A stretch of 64,000 nt of DNA, from contig NZ_LMVK01000023.1 in NCBI RefSeq assembly GCF_001541315.1, positions 248,001 through 312,000 on the forward strand. Direction: 5' to 3'. The notes beneath the pieces were generated by a model. That model was not told where the DNA came from. It saw nothing but the letters and a program-made list of their open reading frames with translations, and did not search any database. Source of the DNA: Agrobacterium tumefaciens str. B6. GTDB taxonomy: Bacteria; Pseudomonadota; Alphaproteobacteria; Rhizobiales; Rhizobiaceae. Position 1 is the stretch's first letter, and the number at the start of each line of letters is the position of its first letter. A program made the translations under genes and the position numbers. This document shows, piece after piece, positions 51,074 through 60,518 of this stretch.

Positions 51074-51870
51074 CGTGCCAATACTTTCCTTGGGTGCTCG
51101 GCCCGCCCATGGGCCGGCAGAAAACGAATATGGGAAAAGCCGCCCTCGTCCGTGGTGACGACACATTTGACTCCGAAAACCTCGGCTATTGTCGCCGGTG
51201 TCAGAACGTCCCGCGGCGGGCCGACCGCGATCATCTCACCCCGATGCATGATGGCGACGCGGTCGCAGAACATAGCAGCGTGATTGAGATCGTGCAGCGC
51301 CGCAACGACGGTCAGGCCCTGCCGGCGCACCAGATCGAGCAGGCCGATCTGATGGCCTATGTCGAGGTGATTGGTCGGTTCGTCCAGAAGCAGGATATGT
51401 GGCTCCTGCGTCAATGCGCGCGCGATATGCAGACGCTGGCGTTCGCCGCCGGAAAGATGATGCCAGTTGCGCTCCGCCTTGTCGGCCATGTCGACATTGG
51501 CAAGTGCCGCATCAACAATGGCGTCGTCATTCTGTGACCAGGCGGAAAGCGGCCCGAGATAGGGCGTGCGCCCAAGCTCCACGGCCTGCCGTGCGGTGAT
51601 GCGCTCTGTCGTTTCAGCCTGTTGCTCCACGAAGGCGAGCCGGCGGGCAAGGTCGCGGCGTCCCAGCGAGGCAAGCGGCTCCTCGCCAAGCGTAACGTGC
51701 CCCCGGCGTGGTTTGCGAATTCCCGCCAGCATGGAAAGCAGCGTGCTCTTGCCGGAACCATTCGGGCCGATGATGCCCAGAAACTCCCCGGAACCGACAT
51801 TGAGCGAAACGCCGCGCACGATATCGATATTGCCGGCATGGAAATGCAGGCCGTGGGCGGATAACTTCAT
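51070..51870 (-). CDS. btuD: cobalamin-type ABC importer ATPase (BtuD-like)
   Basis: 266 residues from the ATG at 51870, which overlaps the permease stop by 4 bases; the frame is open to 52245 but that part lies inside the permease gene and is low-complexity Arg-rich. Walker A GPNGSGKST is at 35-43, the signature LSGGERQRL near 143 and LLLDEPTNHLD follows, with the VVAALHDLNHAAMFCD loop. Sequence alone cannot separate BtuD from iron-chelate ATPases; the riboswitch upstream favours a corrinoid substrate. Confidence 0.85.
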   Translation of the reverse strand: MKLSAHGLHFHAGNIDIVRGVSLNVGSGEFLGIIGPNGSGKSTLLSMLAGIRKPRRGHVTLGEEPLASLGRRDLARRLAFVEQQAETTERITARQAVELGRTPYLGPLSAWSQNDDAIVDAALANVDMADKAERNWHHLSGGERQRLHIARALTQEPHILLLDEPTNHLDIGHQIGLLDLVRRQGLTVVAALHDLNHAAMFCDRVAIMHRGEMIAVGPPRDVLTPATIAEVFGVKCVVTTDEGGFSHIRFLPAHGRAEHPRKVLAR

Positions 51871-52895
51871 GACCGCGCCCTCTTTTGCCCCAGGATGAAG
51901 GCGAAGGCGGGCGCGCCGACCAGCGCGGTGATGACGCCGATGGGCAGCACCTGCCCCGGAATGACGATGCGCGAGAGAATATCCGCGACTATCATGAAAA
52001 CCGCACCGGTCAGTGCCGTCACCGGCAGCAAGATGCCATGGCGAACGCCGACGAAGATGCGCGCGGCATGGGGAATGACGAGCCCGACGAAACCGATGGA
52101 GCCGACCAGCGACACCATCGCGGCCGTCATGATTGCCGAAACCGAGATCAGCACCGCATAGACCCACCGCACCGGGATACCGAGTGAAGCGGCGGCTTGA
52201 CCGCCGAAGGCAAAGGCATCCAGCGCCCGGGCATACCAGAGACACACAGCAAGACCCGCAAGGCTGACCGGCAGCGCCAGCCAGACATCCGGCCAGCGCA
52301 CGCCCGAGAGGTTGCCGAGCAGCCAGAACATGATGCCGCGCGCCTGTTCCGCATTGGCGGATTTGGTGACGATGAAAGAGGTCATGGCATTGAACAGCTG
52401 CGACCCGGCCACGCCCGCCAGAATGATGGCGCTGTTGCCATGTCCCGCGCGCACGGCGAGAAGGCTGACCAGAGAAAAGGCCACAAAAGCACCGATGAGC
52501 GCACCGGCCGGCATCGTCAGAAACCCGGCGCCGAAACCCAGAAGCGCGACCGCGACGGCGCCGGTGGAGGCGCCGGCGGAAATGCCGAGAATATAGGGAT
52601 CGGCAAGCGGGTTGCGCAGAAGCGATTGCAGCACCGCCCCGGCGAGCGCCAGCGAAGCCCCGCAGCAGGCGGCGACAACGGCGCGGCTGAGACGGTAACT
52701 CCAGACAATGCCCTCATCCAGCGGCTCCAGCGGATAACCCGCATGGAAAACACGGTTGGCGATAGTTTTCGCCACGACGTCAAAAGGAATGGCGGTCTCG
52801 CCGATGGCCGCTCCAGCCATCAGCGCGACGAGCAGCAGGGCGAGCGCGGCGAAAGCCAGTCCCACCCTGCCGAAATGGACGGAAAGACCGTTCAC
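51867..52895 (-). CDS. btuC: cobalamin-type ABC permease (BtuC-like, FecCD family)
   Basis: 342 residues and about ten spans. Family blocks include SYRLSRAVVAACCGASLALAGAVLQSLLRNPLADPYILGISAGAS (in pieces) and GSIGFVGLVIPHAARIFVG, and the C-terminus is VLPIGVITALVGAPAFAFILG. ATGA overlaps on both sides show strict coupling with the binding protein and ATPase. Inner membrane homodimer. Confidence 0.87.
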   Translation of the reverse strand: MNGLSVHFGRVGLAFAALALLLVALMAGAAIGETAIPFDVVAKTIANRVFHAGYPLEPLDEGIVWSYRLSRAVVAACCGASLALAGAVLQSLLRNPLADPYILGISAGASTGAVAVALLGFGAGFLTMPAGALIGAFVAFSLVSLLAVRAGHGNSAIILAGVAGSQLFNAMTSFIVTKSANAEQARGIMFWLLGNLSGVRWPDVWLALPVSLAGLAVCLWYARALDAFAFGGQAAASLGIPVRWVYAVLISVSAIMTAAMVSLVGSIGFVGLVIPHAARIFVGVRHGILLPVTALTGAVFMIVADILSRIVIPGQVLPIGVITALVGAPAFAFILGQKRARS

Positions 52896-53923
52896 TTGGC
52901 GAGGCCGGCAGCCGAAATCGCTTCAGCCAGCGTTTCGATGCCTTCAATGGTGCGAATGGTCGGGTTCATCGCCTGCGCATCCATCTCGAAGACATGACCT
53001 TGCTTGACGGCGGGCATGATGCTGGCCACGGGATCGCTGGCGAGGAACTTCAGCTTGACGGCGACATCGTCAGCCGGGAAGCGACGGCGGTCCATCTTGC
53101 CGGCGACGATGACGGACGGATTTGCCTTGGCGATGGTTTCCCAACCGACGGTCGGCCATTCCTCATCGCTTTCGATGACATTCTTTAAGCCCAGTGCGGA
53201 CATGATGTAACCGGGCGCGCCGTTGCGGCCGGCCACATAGGGGTCGATATCCAGCTCGGCGCTGGAGAACCAGAAGACGGCGGAAAGCTTGCCATTTGCC
53301 GAGGCGATCTTGGTGCGGGCGGCTTCCTCACGCTTCTTCAGATCGGCAACGACTTCCTCGCCGCGATCCTGCACGTTGAAGATTTTGGCGAGATCGCGGA
53401 TTTCCTGATAGATCAGATCCATGGTGAAGCCGGTGTTGCGCACGCCGTCGCCACCGCCGGAATTATCCTTGCCGATGCAATCGGCAGGCGAGGTATAGAC
53501 GGGAATGCCGAGTTCGGCGAATTGCGCCGGCGTTCCGACGACGCCTTCAGGGCCGATCTGCCACTGGAACTGCGTCGTCACGAGGTCAGGCCTCTTGCCG
53601 ACAACCGCCTCAAAGCTCGGATCATTATCGGCCAGTCGCTCGACCTTGGCATTGGCCTCCTCGTAGCCCTTCAGAACCGGGCCGATCCACAGCGCCGTGC
53701 CGACCACCTTGTCAGCAACCCCGAGCAGATAAAGAACCTCGGTCGTGCTCTGGCCGACGGATACGGTGCGGGCGGGAGCCTGTTTGAAGGTGATCTCCTG
53801 ACCGCAGCTGTTGATCGTCAGGGGGTAAGTGGTTTCGGCAGCGTTAGCGTTGGCAAGAGGCAAAACCGCAAACGCGGCGGCCAGAAAGCCGGCATGGACC
53901 GGCAGGCGTCTAGAATGAAACAT
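52892..53923 (-). CDS. btuF: cobalamin-type ABC binding protein (BtuF-like)
   Basis: 343 residues with a signal peptide to about residue 28 (LANANA). The fold is the type III binding protein: PLTINSCGQEITFKQAPARTVSVGQSTTEVLYLLGVADKVVG (in pieces), NDPSFEAVVGKRPDLVTTQ, and a C-terminal AMNPTIRTIEGIETLAEAI. GGAG stands 6 bases before the ATG. The gene is preceded by a Cys-rich leader ORF and a cobalamin riboswitch, so the ligand is probably cobalamin or another corrinoid. An iron or zinc chelate cannot be excluded. Confidence 0.83.
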   Translation of the reverse strand: MFHSRRLPVHAGFLAAAFAVLPLANANAAETTYPLTINSCGQEITFKQAPARTVSVGQSTTEVLYLLGVADKVVGTALWIGPVLKGYEEANAKVERLADNDPSFEAVVGKRPDLVTTQFQWQIGPEGVVGTPAQFAELGIPVYTSPADCIGKDNSGGGDGVRNTGFTMDLIYQEIRDLAKIFNVQDRGEEVVADLKKREEAARTKIASANGKLSAVFWFSSAELDIDPYVAGRNGAPGYIMSALGLKNVIESDEEWPTVGWETIAKANPSVIVAGKMDRRRFPADDVAVKLKFLASDPVASIMPAVKQGHVFEMDAQAMNPTIRTIEGIETLAEAISAAGLAK

Positions 53924-53967
53924 GTGTTCTCCAGTCGAAAGTAAAACTTATTCCAGAGCAGCAGGCG

Positions 53968-54045
53968 TCAGAACGCGCAGCAACAGCGGGACGTCTTGTA
54001 CGGAGAACGACGACGGGACGCAAACCAAATGTTATGAAATAACAT
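53968..54045 (-). CDS. short leader peptide with Arg-rich centre and Cys-Cys-Cys end
   Basis: A 25-codon ORF: ATG at 54045, stop at 53968. It starts MLFHNIWFASRRR and ends SRCCCAF. Its ribosome site GGAGGAGGAG is 6 bases upstream and is the strongest in the operon. The stop is 44 bases before the binding-protein start. A 5-base stem (CGGGC/GCCCG, 54061-54076) sits immediately before its Shine-Dalgarno, so the riboswitch may act on this ORF rather than directly on the importer gene. Poly-Cys leaders are known in mycobacteria to sense cysteine supply during translation. No family assignment is possible from sequence alone. Confidence 0.6.
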   Translation of the reverse strand: MLFHNIWFASRRRSPYKTSRCCCAF

Positions 54046-54046
54046 T
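54028..54046. promoter_or_regulatory. 19-base perfect palindrome, Zur-box-like, over the leader-ORF start
   Basis: AATGTTATGAAATAACATT has 8-base perfect arms around GAA and contains TGTTAT-N3-ATAACA, the spacing seen in enterobacterial Zur boxes. It covers the leader-ORF start codon, downstream of the riboswitch. It may be an operator (roadblock) or an RNA hairpin around the start codon. Confidence 0.35.
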
Positions 54047-54093
54047 ACAATCTCCTCCTCCGGGCTTCCCCGCCCGTAACGATGGTTCATATT

Positions 54094-54303
54094 TTGACGG
54101 CAGGTCTCCTGGCTCACGGATTTGCGTCACTCATCTGCCTTCCCGCATTCCAGAGAATACAGTGGCATGACGCCTTGAAGCGTCACTGGGATGAACGACA
54201 ATCCGCTTACAGTTGCGGGGGCAGCCACGGCATTGGGCGAAAAAGATCGCCCGCACCATGTTCCCTATTAATCCCTTCGCCTTTCGGCTGCAGGAACCGT
54301 CGC
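54094..54303 (-). promoter_or_regulatory. cobalamin riboswitch
   Basis: On the minus strand the ordered consensus elements are present: AAAGGCGAAGGGATTAATAGGGAA region, GGTGC, CTGCCCCCGCAACTGTAAG with GCGGAT (complement of 54201-54221), the B12 box GCCACTG (complement of 54160-54166), GGGAAGGC, and CGCAAATCCGTGAGCCAGG followed by GACCTGCCGTCAA. It is placed just after a sigma-70 promoter and before the leader ORF and btuF-like gene. Corrinoid binding would lower expression of the operon. Confidence 0.95.
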
Positions 54304-54308
54304 TTTCT

Positions 54309-54337
54309 CACATAAGGGGCAACGGGCGGGGCGTCAA
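54309..54337 (-). promoter_or_regulatory. sigma-70 promoter of the riboswitch operon
   Basis: TTGACG (54332-54337) and TATGTG (54309-54314) are separated by exactly 17 bases on the minus strand. The predicted start, near 54302, coincides with the 5' edge of the riboswitch. The pair lies in the 50-base gap after the GNAT gene end. Confidence 0.65.
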
Positions 54338-54355
54338 TTGCGATAGTGCCGCACC

Positions 54356-55234
54356 TCAGCACAAAGACGGGCCAGCCAGGGCGAAAATCATTGCGGGACC
54401 AGAGCCGGCCGGTTGCGGCGCATTTTTCGACATGGTGGTAAGCGTTTCGATCACCACTAGGCCGGATTGCGTCAGAAAGTCGGTCAGAAGACCACTGTCA
54501 CGCACGGCATCGAGACGGACGAGCTGATCGTCCAGATCGGAAAAATGCCGCCTGACCAGCGCAATGGCCTGCGTTTCCTCACCCGCAACGACCGGGCCGA
54601 CAATATGGCCCCGCCCCGCTGCGCGCCGCAATGCAAAGGCCACGAGACGATCCGCCTCGAACAGGCCATAACCCTTATTTTCCCGCAGGAGACGCTGCAG
54701 GACGCGCTGGCGCGAGACACCGAAAGCCGCCTGATCCAGATCCGCAACAGCGGACAAATGGTCCTCCGAAAGCGGCTCGATCCTCTGTTTTCTTCCGAGC
54801 GTCGGCATCTCGGCAGGGCAGCGCGCCTTGCCGCGAAGGAGATGTACTTTTTCCGTATCTTCCACAAAACCCAGCCGGGCAAAAAGCCGCCGCGACGCTT
54901 CCGTGGCGTTCAGCCGCAGTGCAGCGTCAGGGTAATCTGCCATGAGTTGCCCCACCAGCCACGGTGCGACGCCCTGTCCCTGCAAGCGCGGGGAAACGAT
55001 GACCATACCGACCGTCGCGAAACCTTCATCATAAGGAAACAGCATGGCGGTTGCGACAACGCGGTCGATTTCGTCAAGCGCGGCAAGGCCGATGCCACAT
55101 TGACGCAGGAAACACCATTCATTCGCGTGGTATCGCCATCCGACAGCCATGGAGAGGGCATGCAGATGATCGGCCTCCACATCGGCGATATCCACGGTTC
55201 GCAACTCGAAACTATCGACCTTGAGCAGCTCCAT
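54356..55234 (-). CDS. double GNAT-domain N-acetyltransferase
   Basis: 292 residues. The first GNAT domain has the acetyl-CoA loop VGMVIVSPRLQGQGVAPWLV (about 76-95), with RLQGQG as the Q/RxxGxG/A motif. The second domain starts near residue 145 (IEPLSEDHLSAVADLDQAAFGV), resembles the YitH/HolE-type C-terminal acetyltransferase fold and lacks an obvious acetyl-CoA loop. The acceptor is unknown. The best Shine-Dalgarno (GGAGGG) is about 18 bases before the ATG, so the start is not certain. It is divergent from the peptidase gene at 55438. Confidence 0.82.
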   Translation of the reverse strand: MELLKVDSFELRTVDIADVEADHLHALSMAVGWRYHANEWCFLRQCGIGLAALDEIDRVVATAMLFPYDEGFATVGMVIVSPRLQGQGVAPWLVGQLMADYPDAALRLNATEASRRLFARLGFVEDTEKVHLLRGKARCPAEMPTLGRKQRIEPLSEDHLSAVADLDQAAFGVSRQRVLQRLLRENKGYGLFEADRLVAFALRRAAGRGHIVGPVVAGEETQAIALVRRHFSDLDDQLVRLDAVRDSGLLTDFLTQSGLVVIETLTTMSKNAPQPAGSGPAMIFALAGPSLC

Positions 55235-55437
55235 GACAAACGGCTCTCATTCCCTCCGGCGCGGAACCTTGATCCCGGCAGCCCAGCCCACGACATCCGA
55301 AGATAACCAGCCTTGCCGGCAGGAATTTTCCGAAAGCGCTGGAAAGACACAACAATCTACCGAAAACACCCCTATTTCAGCAGATAAACGCCGCCGGCCG
55401 CTCTAAGCTTTTCGACGTTGAAGCGGCGGAGACAGCC
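55235..55437. other. divergent intergenic region, 203 bases
   Basis: It holds the starts of the GNAT gene (minus) and the peptidase operon (plus). GCCGCT at 55397-55402 and AGCGGC at 55422-55427 could pair just before the GGCGGAG ribosome site of the peptidase gene. No clear operator or promoter pair was recognised. Confidence 0.4.
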
Positions 55438-57509
<2,072 letters not shown>

Positions 57510-57535
57510 TCATACCGTTCCAGGAAAGGACACCC

Positions 57536-57892
57536 ATGCCGCTTCTCAAGACCATCGACACCCATCCCGCCTTCGAACCGAAAGCTTCCAAGGCCCTGCC
57601 GGAACGCCTCATCTCCGGCGATCCGTCCTTCAAAACCTGGCCGCTGGACGAAGCCCGCAACGGCACCGTCCACACCGGCATCTGGGAAGCGACGCCGGGC
57701 GAAAGCCGTTCGATCAAGGGCGAAACCTTCGAATTCTGCCATATTCTCGAAGGCGTCATCGAAATCACGCCGGAAGGCGGCGCACCGCTGCGTTATACGG
57801 CGGGCGACAGTTTCGTCATGAAGCCGGGCTTCGTCGGCGTATGGAAAACCATTGAAACCGTCCGCAAGATCTATGTTACGGTGAACGGATGA
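57536..57892 (+). CDS. cupin-domain protein (DUF861 type)
   Basis: 118 residues from the ATG at 57536, with AGGAAAGGA upstream; an ATG 30 bases earlier overlaps the reductase gene and has no good site. The single cupin shows GIWEATPGESRS, KGETFEFCHILEGVIEITPEGG (in two parts) and GDSFVMKPGFVGVWKTIE, matching the DUF861/ureidoglycine-aminohydrolase-like cupin group. The metal ligands typical of active enzymes are only partly present, so it may bind a small molecule without catalysis. Its stop overlaps the GNAT gene by 4 bases. Confidence 0.8.
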   Translation: MPLLKTIDTHPAFEPKASKALPERLISGDPSFKTWPLDEARNGTVHTGIWEATPGESRSIKGETFEFCHILEGVIEITPEGGAPLRYTAGDSFVMKPGFVGVWKTIETVRKIYVTVNG

Positions 57893-58344
57893 ACTGGGAA
57901 CCGGCCATTTTCGAAATCACCCGCGACGGCTACGTGCTGAGCACCGATCCGACGCGTGTGGATTTCGATCTGGTCCATGGTTTTCTCGCCCGCGATTCCT
58001 ACTGGGCGCAGGGAATGACCGCCGACCGGCTGAAGCGGGCGCTTTCGCATTCGCTGCCGGTCGGCGTCTACGCCCCCGATGGTTCCATGGCCGCCTTCGC
58101 CCGTCTGGTGACGGACTATGCCGTTTTCGGCTATCTGCGCGATGTCTTCACGGTGGAGGATCATCGCGGTCGCGGCCTTGCTTCCTGGATCGCCACCGAG
58201 ATACGCAGGCATCCGGAGCTCTCAACGGTATCAAGCTGGATGCTCGCGACCCGCGACGCCCATGGCGTCTATGAAAAGGCCGGCTATCGCGCCGCACCGC
58301 ATCCCGAATATTACATGACGGTGCCAAAACCCGGCGAAGGCTGA
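57889..58344 (+). CDS. GNAT-family N-acetyltransferase
   Basis: 151 residues with the acetyl-CoA pocket sequence LRDVFTVEDHRGRGLASWIATEI (split at the motif HRGRGL, about 91-96) and a C-terminal DAHGVYEKAGYRAAPHPEYYM that fits the GNAT pattern. The start overlaps the cupin stop as ATGA, so it is translationally coupled. The substrate is unknown; detoxification or protection of an amine produced by the pathway is possible. Confidence 0.85.
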   Translation: MNWEPAIFEITRDGYVLSTDPTRVDFDLVHGFLARDSYWAQGMTADRLKRALSHSLPVGVYAPDGSMAAFARLVTDYAVFGYLRDVFTVEDHRGRGLASWIATEIRRHPELSTVSSWMLATRDAHGVYEKAGYRAAPHPEYYMTVPKPGEG

Positions 58345-58418
58345 TCAGCCTGACTTGCACGTCATGTCGGCCATCATCATAACCTGGAGCTATGACCCTT
58401 ATCCCATAAATGCTTGGC

Positions 58419-58461
58419 CCTTTTCCGGTCCCGATGACAGCATCATCAGGACTGGAAAAGG
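58419..58461 (+). promoter_or_regulatory. long imperfect hairpin ending at the hyuA ribosome site
   Basis: CCTTTTCCGGTCC (58419-58431) pairs with GGACTGGAAAAGG (58449-58461), 12 of 13 Watson-Crick plus one G-U. An inner GATGA/TCATC stem extends it to about 18 base pairs around a small loop. It ends at the AAGGAG ribosome site of the hyuA gene starting at 58473. Candidate promoter boxes TTGCAC and CATAAC lie upstream, 17 bases apart, between 58356 and 58390. Confidence 0.6.
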
Positions 58462-58472
58462 AGACGGAAGAG

Positions 58473-60515
58473 ATGGGATATCGCATTGGCGTTGATGTGG
58501 GCGGGTCATTTACGGATTTTGCCGTGTTCGACGATGGGACCGGCTCGCTTTCCACCCTGAAGGTGTTTTCCCGCCCCGATGCGCCGGGAGAAGAAATCCT
58601 TCTCGCGCTCGATACGCTGAAAAAGCGCGACGGCATAGAAGCGAAGGACGTTTCCTATTTCACCCATGGAACCACCGTCGGCGTCAACACGGTGATCCAG
58701 CGCAACGGCCAGAACGTCGCCCTGTTCACCACGGAAAACTTCGAGGACGTGCTTGATGTTGCACGCCTGAAAATCCCGCAGATCCACAATCTCTATTCCG
58801 TGCGGCCGGAACCGCTCATCCCGCGTGAACGGGTTTTCGGCATAGCCGAGCGTATGTTGGCGACCGGCGAGATAAAGCTCACGCCGAACGAAGAGAATGT
58901 GGCGAAGGCTGTCGCCGGAGCAATTGCAGCCGGTTGCGACGGCATCGTTCTCGCCTTCCTGCATTCCTACCGTAACCCCGAAAACGAACGGGCCGTGAAG
59001 GCGATGATCGAGCGCATCGCACCGCAATTGCCAGTGGTCTCCTCTGCCGAGACATGGCCGATCATCCGCGAATATGAGCGCACAGTCACCGCCGTCATCA
59101 GTGGTTATGTCCAGCCGCGCGTCGCACATTACCTCGATCGTTTTGAAACGGTGCTGCGCAGGCAAGGCATTGCCTGCCCGCTGCTCATCACCAAGACCAA
59201 TGGCGGCGTCATGGGCATCGATCAGGCGCGGCGCGAATGTGTGCAGATGATCCTGTCGGGCACCGCCTCCGGCGTCATCGGCGCGGGTTATCTGGCGAAG
59301 GCCAGCGGCTTTGAGCGGGTGATGAGCCTGGACATTGGCGGCACCAGCGCCGATGTGGCCGTTATCCTTGATGGCGAGGCCCAATATGGGGTCGGTGAGC
59401 TGATCGGCGATTTCCAGATTCATGTTCCCTCCGTTTCCGTCAGTTCCGTTGGCCAGGGCGGCGGCTCGGTCGCGTGGGTGGATAGTCTCGGCCTGTTGCA
59501 GGTCGGACCGGAAAGTGCCGGTTCGACGCCGGGGCCTGCCTGTTACGGACGCGGCGGCGACCGCCCGACAATCACGGACGCCATGGCGGCCGCCAATCTC
59601 ATCGGCCACATGCCGCTCGGTTATGGCGCAGTGACCGTCGATCACGCCGCAGCGCGCGCCGCCCTCTTGCCGCTTGCCGAAAAACTCGGCCTTTCCGTCG
59701 AGGCGCTCGCCGGCAACATCGTCGATATCGCCGTCTCGGGCATGTATGCGGAGGTGAACGCCCTGACCTCCCGCTTCGCCATCGACCCGCGCGAATTTCA
59801 CCTCTTCGCTTTCGGCGGCGCGGGCGCGATGCTCGCCTGTTTCCTTGCCCGCGAACTGGATATGAAAGGTGTGGTGGTGCCGCCCACCCCCGGTGTCGTT
59901 TCCGCGCTCGGCGGCCTGATTGCCGATCTCAAGAATGATTTCATCCGCACCACCTATTGCGAGGTGGACGACAGGGCGGCCTCTGATCTCGCCCCCCTTC
60001 TCGCCGAAATGCAGGAGACCGGCCGCAACTGGCTGAAGGAACAGGGTTTTAACGGTGATTGCGACATGCGGCTTTCCGCCGACATGCGCTATCGCGGCCA
60101 GTCCTACGAAATCGACACCACGCTGCAGCCGGAATGGCTGGGCAGAGGCGACGCCGGCGCGATCAACAAGGCTTTCCACGAAGAACATGCCCGTCTTTAT
60201 GGCCATTCCGATGAACGGGCGGCCGCACAAATGGTCAACCTCAGGCTCGTCGTTTCCGGCCAAACACCGAAGCCCCCTCTTCGGGAGACAGGCATGGCCA
60301 CCGGTCCCGCTAAACCGCGCTTCCACGCGAAAGGCTGGTTTGGTGGCACGGAACACGACATGGCTATCTATCATCGTGCCGATCTGGCGGCCGGACACGA
60401 TTTCGATGGTCCCGCCATCATCCTTCAGGACGACACCACAACCGTGGTGCCGCCCGACTTCTCCGTCCATGTGGATCGTTTCGGCAATCTCGTCATTACC
60501 AAGAGGGAGTTTTGA
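58473..60515 (+). CDS. hyuA: hydantoinase/5-oxoprolinase subunit A (HyuA), full length
   Basis: 680 residues from the ATG at 58473 (GGAG upstream); the frame is open to 58410 but the family N-terminus is YRIGVDVGGSFTDFAVFD. The N-terminal ATPase-like domain, the central hydantoinase_A domain (HGTTVGVNTVIQR, LDIGGTSADVAVILDG, FGGAGAMLACFLARELD) and the complete C-terminal region are present. With HyuB it forms the ATP-dependent enzyme that opens hydantoin, N-methylhydantoin or 5-oxoproline rings. Cytoplasmic. The gene lies 3 bases before hyuB. Confidence 0.9.
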   Translation: MGYRIGVDVGGSFTDFAVFDDGTGSLSTLKVFSRPDAPGEEILLALDTLKKRDGIEAKDVSYFTHGTTVGVNTVIQRNGQNVALFTTENFEDVLDVARLKIPQIHNLYSVRPEPLIPRERVFGIAERMLATGEIKLTPNEENVAKAVAGAIAAGCDGIVLAFLHSYRNPENERAVKAMIERIAPQLPVVSSAETWPIIREYERTVTAVISGYVQPRVAHYLDRFETVLRRQGIACPLLITKTNGGVMGIDQARRECVQMILSGTASGVIGAGYLAKASGFERVMSLDIGGTSADVAVILDGEAQYGVGELIGDFQIHVPSVSVSSVGQGGGSVAWVDSLGLLQVGPESAGSTPGPACYGRGGDRPTITDAMAAANLIGHMPLGYGAVTVDHAAARAALLPLAEKLGLSVEALAGNIVDIAVSGMYAEVNALTSRFAIDPREFHLFAFGGAGAMLACFLARELDMKGVVVPPTPGVVSALGGLIADLKNDFIRTTYCEVDDRAASDLAPLLAEMQETGRNWLKEQGFNGDCDMRLSADMRYRGQSYEIDTTLQPEWLGRGDAGAINKAFHEEHARLYGHSDERAAAQMVNLRLVVSGQTPKPPLRETGMATGPAKPRFHAKGWFGGTEHDMAIYHRADLAAGHDFDGPAIILQDDTTTVVPPDFSVHVDRFGNLVITKREF

Positions 60516-60518
60516 TAC

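Noticed and set aside
51074-51166. N-terminal extension of pseudoazurin
   Set aside because: It lies inside the ATPase gene and would bury the signal peptide; the ATG at 51073 is coupled to the ATPase stop.
51871-52245. N-terminal extension of the BtuD-like ATPase frame
   Set aside because: It lies wholly inside the permease gene, is Arg-rich and low in complexity; the ATG at 51870 gives the normal family start and an ATGA overlap.
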